Positions 48,545-60,500 are shown, counted from the stretch's first letter. The stretch: 64,000 bases of DNA from Chamaecyparis obtusa (GCA_027943335.1 BSBK01001114.1:1-64000); one strand, 5' to 3'. Program-made: numbers and translations. Notes: generated by a model from the sequence alone, not told the origin.

Positions 48545-50385
48545 GATCCTAATCTAGCTCTGACCATCACCACTTGGAGGAGGTGGCATGTCTGCCTGTG
48601 GTGGTCCCTGCAATGAAGGTCCCTGTGGAAATGTTGGCGCTCCGACATACTATGAAAATTATGGAACCTGGTCCACTACCTCTCGAACTACACCAACATA
48701 CGTTGTATAGTAGTAAGCTGCCTGGGCAGCCTCATATCGAGTCTCAATTTGTGCCCTCGCCAGGTCATCTTACAACCCTCTAATCTCTTTGTCCCTCTCT
48801 GCTATCAGGGTATCTTGAATGGTGACCTATATGTCACGATCTTCCAACTCCCTCTGTACTTGTCGAACCCTATCTCAGCTCCTCCGCAGTGCCTCTTATA
48901 GCTATGTGACCTGATCTCTAAGAGATGGTCCCTATGTAGCCTGATCTGCATGGATGTATCCTTGACCTATGCCTCCTTATCAAGAGGTTGATGTTGTGAT
49001 GTATCCCATGTCCCCTGCCTCGTAGACCTATCATGTGCACCATTGCTACCCACACCAGAATCTGTACCCATCTACCTAGGAGGAATGACACTCTGTTTAG
49101 TCCTATACCGGGGTACTTGCTGTTGCGCTACCTTCTATTGTGGTATCTATTGTTGTTGTTGCACTACCACCTACTGTTGTGGTAGTAGCTACATAACCTA
49201 ATGTGTCTACTAGCCCATACCAACAGGATATGTAAATCTTGGGAATGGATGTGCTAACAAATGATCCCTGTATGCTGGAACCATCCTTGCATCTGTAACA
49301 ACTTCCATATAATCCCATCGAGCTGGCAATACTCGTGCCTCTATCATGCACCTGTCCTGATCCAACCTCACCTGCTAGCCCTTCTTCACCTCATTGACGA
49401 AGCAAGCATATGTGCAATACTCCTATGAAATATCTTGTGGCCTCCCAAACTGCCTCAGGACTCGTGATAAAGGGAATCACTCAATGATGTTGATGGTACA
49501 ACCTATCAAGGGATGTGAGAAAAATATATGAGGAAGCTCATGCCTGACATCATCCCAGACCTCTGTCGCTACCCATGGTCACCATACAACCGCCACCATG
49601 TCATCTATCTGCACCTGCCACTGCTTTGTCTTACCCAGTGCTGGCTGGGTCATAGGGCCTTAGTACCTATATATAGGGCTCCAAAGGTTGTCTGGTATTA
49701 TGGAAAACTAGTCTACATACGGGAAGATACTCCCAGGCCCATATCTGTAGTACAAATACACCAGCAGCCATGCTCTGCGTATTCCGATACACAATCTCAT
49801 GCATCTCATGGTACATCTAAGCCAGCATACACTGGCCCCATCCAAATCTCACAATTGGTCGATCTAACATCCTTTGTAACATGTGTCCCTAGCCGCACTC
49901 CAATCCGTGTTGTCCTTGATTTGACATCAAATAGTAGCCCATAAATGCTTCTAGAACAACCACTAACATGTGCCCTACACCATACTGGCTGACCAACTCA
50001 TCTCAGGCAATGACCTGACCCATCACTAGATCATCCTAAAATATGGCCCGCAGTGCCAAAGTGCCCGCTCTTGACTAAGTGTCATACTCTACGCGTGGGC
50101 CGTGGAATGGTACTCTCAAGATCCTATAAACATCCTCAGGGGTGACTGTCATCTCCCCTATGGCAAATGGAATGTGTTCGTCTCTGAGTGGAAACACTCA
50201 ACCAATGCACCTAGTAATCCATGATTTACCCAGATGTCGGGTATATCACACAGATAGGATAGGCCTAATCTGTCGATGTGCACACTCTCTATGTCATCTA
50301 GATGTCGCACTAGCTCCCCAATGATAAGGTGGTGGGACTGAAATATAATGTTCAGGAATTCAACCTGCAATGCAAGTGACAACAC
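48545..50385 (-). pseudogene. Antisense plant mobile domain (PMD) ORF of the Tat element
   Basis: Read on the minus strand from about 50385: MLSLALQVEFLNIIF, VECFHSETNTFHLP, stop, GEMTVTPEDVYRILRVPFHG, then LQIWAWEYLPVCRLVFHN about 150 codons on, and a Gln/Pro-rich tail toward 48545. 'FH-P-GEMT-T--DV--L--LP-G' and 'W-WE--P' are hallmarks of the plant mobile domain shared by MAIL1-like proteins and transposon proteins. One minus frame is used throughout, broken by about ten stops (mostly TAG and TGA). Antisense extra ORFs in the 3' region are known in Tat elements. The role is unknown; expression would need a minus-strand promoter near 50400-51500. Confidence 0.75.
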
Positions 50386-50399
50386 ATGATCAGTATCTC

Positions 50400-51560
50400 A
50401 ATCATGATGATCTTTAAAGCAAAAATAATAATTGAAGCTATGTGCCTATCCTAAACATGCCTCTCAGACACTCTACTTGGCTAAACTTATGCAAATTTGG
50501 GCAAACACTCTAAAACTCTGGAGCAGTTTCCCACGCAAGCAAGTAGGATCCTCGCATGAGACTTTATCTCAGCTCGCACAAGAAATCATCACTAAGGAAG
50601 GCTTCTCGCGCAGCATCCACAATCGCCTCACGCGAGCCTGCAGAGGCACCCCATGCAAGGAAGCCCTCTTTGGGTCTTTCCTTGCGTGAGATGTGTTCTA
50701 GACCCATGCGAGGAAACTATTTCCTCATGTGAACTTTGGTGAGAAACTTCCTAACATGACCTAAATCTAGCCTAAATCTCCTAAAAGTAATAAAAATTGA
50801 AATGCAAGCTGAGTTTTTCGACTACTCATAGGTGGGTCATAGTCTATCGGTCGACTATGTCATTAGGAGTGCTCGAATCTATGTGATCTCACTAGCATGT
50901 TCTCCATCTCACTCTGAGCTCTCTAAATCGCTAAAGACAAAAGTGAATAATGAATTGAAAATGACCCTTCTGCGCCTTATATAGGTTTTGACCTAATTTT
51001 CAAAAGTGCTCTAATTTGCACAAAAACTTCACTCTTGGCTAAATCGACTGCTCTGAATCCATTTTTGGGATCGAAATCAAAATTTCACACTCCTAGATAG
51101 CTCAAAATTGCATTTTAAATTTTCTAGGATCAACACGATTGGACGCTTGTGCAGTCGACCTTTTGATGTCATTTTCTTGCCAGAATCACATCTCATCATC
51201 ATTTTCTCGACTCCATCTTTTTCATCAAAAGTCAACTCTATTCAGTTCTAGTCAACTATGGTCAAACTTGGTCAATAGGACCTCTAGATCGCTTCTACAT
51301 CTTCTCGATTCTTCCCTAATCTATTCTAAGTTCTTTTGGATCTTTGATTTTACCTCTATCTACAACCTTTTGTTGTCAATCATCTTTATGACGTGTCATC
51401 TTTTGATTTCGCTCCCAAGGGGGCAAGATTATTACATCATTAAATCTTATCGAATTAGTCTCAAATCAATCTGATCTAAATCAAAAGTCCTCATCGCTCA
51501 GGGCATCTCATCACTAGGGGCATCTTTGTGTCTCACATCTTGTCATCTTGTCATCTATAT
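50400..51560. other. Region upstream of the antisense ORF
   Basis: 50520-50740 is rich in 'cgcgag', 'cgcaag' and 'gcgtgag' words resembling those in the leader (36577-36640, 38140-38220). 'gccttatataggttttg' (50975) reads as 'aacctatataaggc' on the minus strand, a TATA candidate for the antisense ORF. Confidence 0.5.
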
Positions 51561-52040
51561 TTTAGGTATCTAAGCAATCTAAACTCGGATCCTCGAGGAT
51601 CAAGCTTTATTTTGGAGATGGTTCTTGAAATCTATTAGGTATTGGGGCAATCTAACCTCGATCCCTAAGAGTCAAGCTTTGTTTTGGAGATGGATCTCGA
51701 AAGCTCTTCTTGACAGTTATCTAGGCAATCTAACCTAGGTCTCGGAGGACTAAGCTTCATTCTGGAGATAGTCCTGAAATCTGTATTAGTTATCATTTAA
51801 TCGATGGGTATTGGGGAAACCTAACCCTGACTCCTAAAGATTGAACCTCATTCTAGGGACAGTCTTACTAAAAGTGGTAATCTAACCGATGTCTTCATAA
51901 TCTAACTTAGGCTTCGGAGAATTAGACTTCATTCTGGAGATGGTTCTACAACTCGATCTGATCGGTGTCTTGGCAATCTAACCTCAACTTCCAGGGATTA
52001 AGCTTTATTTTAGAGATAATCCTGAAAACCTCATTAATTG
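51560..52040 (+). repeat. Diverged tandem array before the 3' LTR of the Tat element
   Basis: Five to six copies, about 75-110 bp each, of 'ggcaatctaacctcgatccc' then 'caagctttattttggagatgg' with variable spacers. Confidence 0.8.
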
Positions 52041-52089
52041 TCACATCAGACTATTCTTTGAATCAAAGGCACTACTCACACATCAATTC

Positions 52090-52103
52090 AAAGAGGGGTA
52101 ACA
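52090..52103 (+). promoter_or_regulatory. Polypurine tract of the Tat element
   Basis: aaagaggggtaaca immediately precedes the LTR start at 52104. Confidence 0.7.
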
Positions 52104-53071
52104 TGTAGTACCCCAAAATTGACATCTTGTGATCCTAACCAATTTTGGTGCATTTAGTCTCATTTCTACATCATCGAAGTCCTATTGTACTAGGCAATTA
52201 TGTCTCCTAATTGACTTTACTCGACTTAGTGTCAAATGAAGAAAACCTCAAATTTGCATTAATCACATACTATATTTAATTCCTAAATATCAACATTTAT
52301 TGGCTAAATAAACCCTATGATCAATTAATTTAATTACAAAGTCCTAGTGCTTTAATTAAATTAATTCCACCCCTTTTAGCTAATACACATCAAGAGGAAT
52401 TAAATAATATTTAGTTCTTTAAATGAAATATCCTCATTTGAATTTAATTATTCAAGTAATTGGAAAAGTCACTCATGTGGCCATATTTCATTTATTTAAT
52501 TAAATAATCTCTCCAATTTGTTTCTCCTCCCCCCAAGGAGACGAAGAGTCAACTGTTTCTTTGCAAGAAACTCTTCAATCTCCACCCGGGATTTTCTATA
52601 ATAGAACCCTCTCATTCCTCATTTAAGGAGGCAATTTTTAGAGCATCAAATTGCTGTCAAATTATTGTCTCACTTTTACATTTTAAAGCTATTTTTATAT
52701 TGCATAGTAGAGTGATTTCCTTTCTTAGTATAATGATGCATTTTCATGCTTAATTTAGTTTGCTTACCATGTTCTTAGATTAATGCTTCTTTCATTAGAA
52801 TTTTCTTAGATTAATATTGCATTCTCATTCTAGCCTAATCTCAATTACATTCATTTTCTAGCATTGAATCCTCTATTTTAGAGCTTGGTCTATGGTTGTT
52901 GGACTCTTAATTCTGAGAGTTACTCAAAACCCCACCTAAATAGGAGGCAACAGGTCGATTCATACATGCATGCAAAATGAGTAATTCATATTCATTTTTG
53001 TATGTGGCTGATGAGTAAAGACTATGTTGAAGTTTATGGCTAAATAAGAGGTCCACGTTCAGTTATAAACA
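52104..53071 (+). repeat. 3' LTR of the Tat element
   Basis: 968 bp, tgtagtacccc to gttataaaca, ungapped match to 35433-36400. Confidence 0.95.
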
Positions 53072-53076
53072 ATTAC

Positions 53077-53194
53077 ATTAGCATCTTTCAAGTGGTGTCA
53101 ATCACATTTGTCTTGGGGTTTTTTTTGTATTCCAATGTACCATATGAATTGGGGGAAATAGTCATTTCATGCAATCTCCTTTTCATATTGTACA
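53077..53194 (+). repeat. 3' LTR of the host gypsy element, last part
   Basis: Matches 19220-19305 plus 25042-25080 and ends at TACA, followed by the CTTTT duplication. Confidence 0.85.
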
Positions 53195-53199
53195 CTTTT

Positions 53200-54147
53200 A
53201 TGTAATGGGTTATGCCTAGATGGTCTCCTTTCTTTTGTGGAATGGCCTCTAATTCTCTTCCTTATAATCCCTAACTTGTTCTAGCATAAAAATTCATCCC
53301 AATATTGGTAAGTATCCTTATAAAATACAAACCATAGGTAATAGTAAAGGTGTCGAGGTACTTGCTATCATATCTTTTACACAAGTTATATCCTTTTTGT
53401 CGCAACAAGGTAAGTCAATCCAAGACTTTAGATCTTATCCACCCATAACCAAGTCTATACTACCCAAATCCTGAAAAGATAAAACAAATGGAACTTTGGA
53501 AAATAGTCCAATTGTTAAGTAAGTTGCTCTATATTGTTGCAAAAAAGGTTTTAGCTAGACAATTAACTATAAAATATGTATCCAATAACCCCAAATAAAC
53601 TAACCCTCACAATTTAGTGCATAGAAAATACTTGGACAAGCCACAAAATAGATTAGAAGGGTCTAAAACTCAACGAAATTTTTTAATTGAAAATAAATTA
53701 ATGCACCCAAATTTCATATATACACTTATATCTAAATTTTTTGGGACATAAGGCTCAAAACATGGTAAAAAATTGGATAAACAGTTGAACCTCCATTTTC
53801 TTCCCAAATCAACTCTATAAAATAAACATTTCAAAAAATTCCTTAAATAAAAAGGATGATAGATGTCTATAAGGTAGTTGGAGAGGATTCTCATTCATGA
53901 GCTCGACCCATAATAAATTTATATCTAATTTAACATAATATACTTTGCATGTTTTTTATACAACCAAACCCAACCATATTGAACCTTGGGGGGAAAAATT
54001 CACCATATCAATAAAACCAAACTCTAAATACAAACTCACAACTTAGACATTCCCATGTTCAAAATCTATTTTCTCATTTAGAGGATGGAATGATCTTATG
54101 CACATATGATGTTTTCAGACCATACTAATATGAATATCATTGTTTAT
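53200..54147. other. AT-rich non-coding stretch
   Basis: Target DNA between two LTR elements. No domain or repeat recognised. Confidence 0.4.
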
Positions 54148-54498
54148 TATTAGAGTAAAGTATTAATTATGTTAATTAATCTTTACTCCCTTCTTAAGAT
54201 GTCAACTTCCTTTTGCTTTAGTTTAAAAACACATGCACTAGTTGTTCTAAACTCATGCATTAGTCATGTAATAGTTAAACTGATTATTACATGCACTAGA
54301 CTTTGCCTTTTAAGGCTTTCGATCTCCTTTATAAGGATGATCCATTGTACATTCAATTCATTCATTATTTGAGGATATTTTTTTCTTCATATTTTTGAGT
54401 CAAACCCTTGCCCTCTTCTTGTCTCTACTTCCTTGTAACAGGTTTTTGTATGCAGGTGATCTTCGAGTTTTGTGGATTTGTATTGCTCAAATCCTACA
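54148..54498 (+). repeat. 5' LTR of the 54148-57553 element
   Basis: Contains 'ctcctttataaggatgatcc' (TATA context near 54327), matched in the 3' LTR and similar to the minus-strand TATA context of 27984-30448. Confidence 0.92.
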
Positions 54499-54510
54499 TG
54501 GTATTAGAGC
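54499..54510 (+). promoter_or_regulatory. Primer binding site, initiator-Met tRNA type
   Basis: tggtattagagc directly abuts the LTR end. Confidence 0.9.
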
Positions 54511-54699
54511 CTAATCTGCTACATCTTGTTCACATTTGAAGGATTCAAATTAGGGATTTTTTTTTTGATTTGAGAGGTTTTTGGTATTCTTTGTAGGACG
54601 TTATTTTTTATTTCTTTTTTGCTTGCAAAAAAGAAATTTTTTTTTTAGCACTTTTTACAAAAAGGGTTTCCTGTCAAATCTGGGGGGGACCTATTTTTC

Positions 54700-55020
54700 T
54701 GGTCATCTTGGCTTTAAATGAATCTCACGGTTGCGTTCAGAGCATCCAAGAACCCTAAGATCCATATAAAATTTGTCCAATTTGGACATAGTTAGAATCT
54801 GTGAGAAAAAATTTTTTGCAATCGGCCCTGGCACGGATCCTGAGGTGATCAGTATTTTTTAAAGCATTTCTAGCCCAAACAGACCTCACAATTGCATTTG
54901 AAAGGCTTGAGATAGTCAAAATACATATAAAACTTGTCCATTTATGACAAGTTAGCTTCTGAGGCAAAAAAAAATTACGTACTAGGGTTGTACGGCCTTG
55001 GCACACACTCCAAGGTACAT
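54700..55020 (+). repeat. Two diverged ~150-bp units
   Basis: Each has 'catataaaa(t/c)ttgtcca', a polyA/T stretch and 'cggcc(c/t)tggcac'. The same block lies next to the primer site in 27984-30448 (29870-29990). Confidence 0.75.
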
Positions 55021-55044
55021 GCGTATGATTTTTATTTTATTTTA

Positions 55045-55078
<34 letters not shown>

Positions 55079-55079
55079 A

Positions 55080-55370
55080 TTGTTTGGGGGGCGTCGCCTA
55101 GTGGCCCTCGCAGAGCCACCCACCACCAAACGGCCATCGATGATCCCGCGACCACCGGTTGTCCTGCCCCCCGCACCCGAAGACTGCGTCGCCCGCACTG
55201 CCAGAGACCGCGCCGCTCGGAGACCACACCACCAGAGACCACACCACCTGACGATGCCGCCTCCCTCCACTCTACCTATCGGTGTCGTCTCCCTCAGCTC
55301 TGCCAAGCCCTGCGATCACGTGGGGGCCCAAGTGCCAGCCCTAGTGCTGGATCTTTAGCCCCCTAGTCAC
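55080..55370. repeat. GC-rich block in the 54148-57553 element
   Basis: GC-rich with repeated 'agagaccacaccacc' and 'cgcccgcactgcc'. Open frames in it reflect base composition. Confidence 0.7.
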
Positions 55371-55549
55371 CCACGTGATCAGGGTCTTTTGTTTTAGCCC
55401 CAGGGGGTTGACAGTTGTGACAGCCATATGGCCATCATTTGTAAGCACATAGATTGATGATGTCAGCAATATTTGCCCTTATTTTGAGCTTTTTTAAGGG
55501 TACCTGGGCCTTTTTTTGTGATATCTCAGGCATATGGGATCGTAATTGG

Positions 55550-56110
55550 GCATATGATATATCGTTGGAAAGCTGGTTCTGAGCCCAATCTAAATTTTTT
55601 GGTATGGTTTTTTGATTTTTCCATTTTGATACTCTTTTTTTCTATCAAAGTCAGATGTTCTCTGTGATCGTGGCGTTTCAGACCTCCTGCCTTCCGGGAT
55701 CTGTTTCTCTTGCATTCGAGCTCCGTTTTTGGCAAATGAGATATTGTTGGAAAGATCTTTCTAAGATTTTATCAGATTTGATGGTTTCATGTGGTTTTGT
55801 GTCCTTTTTCTGACATCACCCATCCTCAGATCCTTCCAGACACCTTCTTTGGGCCCTCCAGCACAGCTATTGGTTTTTTGCTCATAGCTTGAGCATATGG
55901 TGTTGAAATTTGGCAAACGAGATATCATTGGAAAGTTGATTCTGAGATCTTTCCAAATATAGAGGTTATATTTTCTGGTTTTATTTTTATGATGGTGTTT
56001 TTCTCTATCAAAGCCATATCTTCAGGTCTACACTCTAGGAGCTCTATCTTGCACATCTGGACTCCATTTTTAGAAAATGATATATCATTGGAAAGCTTGT
56101 TTAGAGAGAT
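55550..56110 (+). repeat. Four-copy internal repeat with ttggaaag
   Basis: '(a/g)atatc(g/a)ttggaaag' recurs at 55565, 55747, 55928 and 56088 (spacings 182, 181, 160) in longer diverged units. The related minus-strand element has two copies ('ctttccgacgatat', 29127 and 29286). Confidence 0.75.
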
Positions 56111-57203
56111 TTTTAGTGCTATGAGTCATTGTTCCAGATTCTGCTCTAGATTCATTTTATTCAGATTCTTGCTTTTTTGCAGTCTGGTGGATATCTTGGT
56201 TGTTTCAGGTCCTGGGATCTCTTCCCTTTGAGGGATGGCTCATCTTAGGTTGTTCTTTTGGTTCAACAGCCTTTGATCTTCTTTGAGCAGTGTATACTTC
56301 ACTTTTGTAGCACTCTTTTATGCACACACACTGAGATAAAGTGCCATTCTATTGCTTTGTTGTGATCTTGCACATGTTCATGCTATTTGTACTCGCACTC
56401 CATTATAAAGTGCTAGGGGGGTTTTGATGTTTGCCTTTGTTTGCCATCTACCTTTGTCAAGTGAGTGTTCCTTCCATGACATTAGCTTCAAGTATCTCTA
56501 TATGTGTTTGTACTCTCTCTGCACATTCGATGTTCCAAATTCTTCTTCATCATGCAGTTCATATTGGATGATCTTTTCAGTGTACCTGTCATTACTCCCT
56601 TGTCACCAATATGGGGGGGTTGCTACTATTGGTTCTACTACCTCCTTGGTTCGATTGTGTGAGCTATGTATTCAGTATTTAATCCTATGTACTAGGCCGT
56701 TGCAGTGGCTGGGTACCTATGCATTTCGATGAGATGGATCACTTACCATATAGACATTCTTTTCTCTCCTATTTTTGGATGCACTCTTCCAGCTTTGATT
56801 AATCAGCTCTTCAGGCTTTTGGTGTTTATGTCATCTGTATCTTCAAGTTCAGGTGTTTGCCTCCTAATTCGAGTACTGTTATTTGAGGGCACTCATGCAG
56901 ATTACAGTCTTCTCTACCTGGTCATATTTTTGTGGAGGATCTTTAGATCATCAGTTTCTTCTTGACAAAGTTTGCAGTTTCATGCTTTAGTGATGTTGTA
57001 CATGTTCATCTTTGTTCCTATTTTTTGGAAGATTCTTGGTCTCTTTTTGGAGTAGAGTTTTTCCCACGTGGTTTTCTCTATTTCTCTTCTTTTTAGAGAC
57101 TCTCTTTTGTACTTGGGTACTTGATCAGGCCTTTGTTGCCAAGACCCATTTGCTTTCTTCTTGCATTGTTTGTAGTTGCATCGTTGCTCATCTTAAGGGG
57201 GGG

Positions 57204-57553
57204 TGTTAGAGTAAAGTATTAATTATGTTAATTAATCTTTACTCCCTTCTTAAGATGTCAACTTCCTTTTGCTTTAGTTTAAAAACACATGGACTAGTTC
57301 TTCTAAACTCGTGCATTAGTCATGTAATAGTTAAATTGATTATTACATGCACTAGACTTTGCCTTTCAAGGCTTTCGATCTCCTTTATAAGGATGATCCA
57401 TTGTACATTCAATTCATTCATTATTTGAGGATATTTTTTCTTCATATTTTTGAGTCAAACCCTTGCCCTCTTCTTGTCTCTACTTCCTTGTAACAGGTTT
57501 TTGTATGCAGGTGATCTTCGGGTTTTATGGATTTGTATTGCTCAAATCCTACA
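57204..57553 (+). repeat. 3' LTR of the 54148-57553 element
   Basis: Starts tgttagagtaaag after the G-run and ends atcctaca. Confidence 0.92.
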
Positions 57554-57558
57554 TTTAT

Positions 57559-60500
57559 ATTTCAACTTCAGCCTTGGTGCACTATAGTTTTTTAATATTG
57601 TGATTTTTTGTATAGGTTGCAAATGGAAGATGCATTGACATCATACTCTAAACATCTTTTAATGCTCAGGTCCAAAAAATATATATTCTTAGTTATTCAA
57701 ACTTCTCACAGTCTCACTCAGCTAGATTTAATTGTAGTTTTGTTAGCTACTGCCAATTAATATTCAATGTTGTCTGCATAAATTCCTTGATTGGAATTGT
57801 CTTTTCTAAGCACAACTAAGAGATTAAAAATCTACAATTTAGACACTAACTAGAATACAGGTTTATAAAACATATTGCTTTTGGTTTGTACATATGTTTA
57901 TGATTATTAAATTCTTCTCTCCAGTTTTCTACATGTCTTTCCATTCTCATACACTTTGTTGAAGGTTCAGTTAAAGGTACAGTTATTAGCACATGAAAAC
58001 TAACCATTTTTTTTTTGTTGACAAAATCCATGAGCAACAAATTATTTCCTCCAACAATATGTTGTCCATTTCATTTCCCTTGCTTGGGTTCTTCTCCACA
58101 TATAACTATGGCTTATTCATTCATTTTCCATTTGTCCACATGTAACTAGGACTTTCATCCTCTTTATAACATTATATTAGCAACGAGGTTTTAAATGAAG
58201 GTTATGGCACAAATGCATTAACTTTAAACCACCAAACCTATTTGGAAAGGTCCTTTATCACACCTAGAAAAATGCTAACAACAATAACAATTTAGAATAT
58301 GGTAGGGTTGTTCCTTGGTTAATTAGCACCATGAGATACAATAAAATTAGTCATTTGTTGCATAAAGAATAGTTTAGGGCAATATCAAACCTTAAGGAGG
58401 CCTTCAAATGCTAGTCCTTGTCAAATAAATCTACCCAAAAAACTTAATTATCATGTGCATAAAGGGTACAAGGGTAGCGAATCCTTTTAAATAATCTAGA
58501 GATATTGTAGTATAAACCTTTATCTAGTTCATATTTTTGTTCAGTATTATAGATTTTGAATTTTCATAATTTTATAATTTTTAGCACATAACATCTTTCC
58601 ATTTTTTGAAACTATATTGTAGTTCAAAAAATTTCTAATTTCTAAGTTCTTAATTCATTTTGTTAGTTTAATATTTGGTGTTTAAGATAATTATTTTAGA
58701 ATTGGTTTCATATTTTGGTTGGGTTTTCTAACAATTTCACAATCTCACTGTAAATGAATAGATATGAAATGGGATCACCACAAAATGAATGAATGATGTT
58801 TGAATTTGAATAGGAGTATGATATAGAGGTGGAATATAGGACCTATCCTCAATCCAAATTCCCAAAAGGAAAGATCCAAATGGATTAATCACAAAGAAGT
58901 GATCAATGCACAAAAGAATCAAACAATGGAGAATATGAAGAAAGGGGAAAATCTTATAATCTACTATAAAAAGTATATACTTGAAATCTAAAATAAATAG
59001 AAGACAAATACTAACCTTAAAATAGGGCAGATCTGGAAAATGATGATTTATGATGTTTGAGCACAGTTTCGGGTAATTTTGCAACCTGTTTCAAATTGGA
59101 AATATCGAGACGAAGAAAACCCAGAAAACTTTTATCTTTCGGGAAGCATGTCATCCTTGACCCAGATAGTGGGGCAAGGTCTTACCCTAGGGTAGGATCC
59201 TACCCCCAACTAAAGGTTGTCCTTGACCCAAAACAACTCCGATGGAAAATATGTTTGCGGATCTCGGAAGTTCATCGAAAAGGGTATTCAGATCTGCACT
59301 TCAATTCATTGTCCTATACCTGTACCTGCAAGACAAATGGTTTTTATTGTTTAGATGAGGGGTTTGCCTTGGTCAAACCCCGGTTTGGAATCAACCTTAA
59401 TAATGAAATTGAAATGGAGAATGCTAGCAAGTAGTAGAAGTAGATCTAACAATGAAGCTATGATATTCAATAGATATGCAATTATATTTGAAATGTAAAC
59501 AAGTATATTGATATGAAATCTTGTAAATCCAAAACCTCCATGATTGTATTCTTGGAATCCACCTTGATAGAAGAATGAATGGATCTTGAAGATGAACAAA
59601 GAATCTTGAAGGAAGATCACACCACCATGATGGCTAGATCTAGGGTTTGAATGATGAATCTTGAATGTTTGAACCAAATCCCTTCAAAGGCTTGAATGCT
59701 TGAATCCTTGATCTTCAAAGGAGAACTTGAATGGGGAAGAGGGCTTGAGTGCTTCCTTGAAAATGCTTAATGAAATGCTTGCTTGATCTTGCTTGAGAGA
59801 TTGTGAGATGAGATATGAAAACTTGATATGAATTGATGGATTGTGGATGTGAAAATGAGAGAGGAAGGCCTCCTTTTATAGTGATCTAGGGCACAAACTC
59901 CTAGAGAGGCTGACATTGGAGAATTAAATCCTAATTAATCTTAACCCATATAAATGGACCTAGATTAAATGCAATTTAAGGATTTACCATTCCGAATCCC
60001 GAAATGGCCAACTCGGAAGCAGAAAAATAAAACTTTATGAAGCCTGACATCCTGTAACTCCCAGAATTTGAAAATTGGACTTGGGGTTAGGGACGAGGTA
60101 GACTCTACCCTAGGTCAAGGTCAAGGTCATTCCTGACCTAGGTCAGGGTCTAGGTCGTCCTTGACCCTACCAGGTCATCTTTGACCCTGATAGTCAGAAA
60201 CTCTAGATTCTCAGAGAAAACTGTCAAAAAAAGGCTGGAAATAAAGGGGAGAGAAGAAGAATAGAGGGAAACAACTAGATACATGCAAAGACCTGATCAA
60301 GGTGCTTACCATGACCCCAGACTACTCACTCAGAGGGCTAAACACTCTTAACATGGAAGTGCTTCCATTTTAAGACGATGCAGTAAATATAAGAAATAAA
60401 TGACAAATTGTTTGATGTACCTATAGGGACATCTACCTGAAACCTCTAGACCACAACAATATCCTTAGTGACTACAAAAAGAATGTATGAAGTTACAATC

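Larger units (their letters stand above)
35433..53071 (+). mobile_element. Tat-lineage Ty3/gypsy element, 17.6 kb, with antisense ORF
   Basis: LTRs 35433-36400 and 52104-53071, both exactly 968 bp, ungapped, with about 36 differences by eye (about 3.7%). Target duplications ATTAC at 35428-35432 and 53072-53076. Primer site tggcgcccaccgtgggg at 36404. Order: long leader, gag, protease with G-patch-like segment, RT, RNase H, archaeal-type RNase H, integrase, then 5.7 kb of 3' sequence holding an antisense plant mobile domain ORF and tandem repeats. The second RNase H and the long 3' region mark the Tat/Ogre lineage. Many stops and frameshifts make it non-coding today. Confidence 0.95.
54148..57553 (+). 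mobile_element. Non-autonomous LTR element (LARD-like), plus strand
   Basis: LTRs 54148-54498 (351 bp) and 57204-57553 (350 bp), 8 substitutions and one 1-bp indel by eye. Target duplications TTTAT at 54143-54147 and 57554-57558. Primer site tggtattagagc at 54499, polypurine tract cttaaggggggg at 57192-57203. The 5' LTR begins TA instead of TG. The 2.7-kb interior has no gag or pol. It contains a GC-rich block (55080-55370), two diverged ~150-bp units next to the primer site and four units with 'ttggaaag'. The interior is homologous to the reverse complement of 28318-30112. Confidence 0.93.

Noticed and set aside
48574..50689. Plus-strand frames at 48574-48783, 49528-49944 and 50432-50689
   Set aside because: They are shadows of the antisense plant mobile domain ORF or of Tat 3' non-coding sequence and have no motif.
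55037..55358. Frames across the GC-rich block of the 54148-57553 element
   Set aside because: Composition artefact, with frames open on both strands and no motif.
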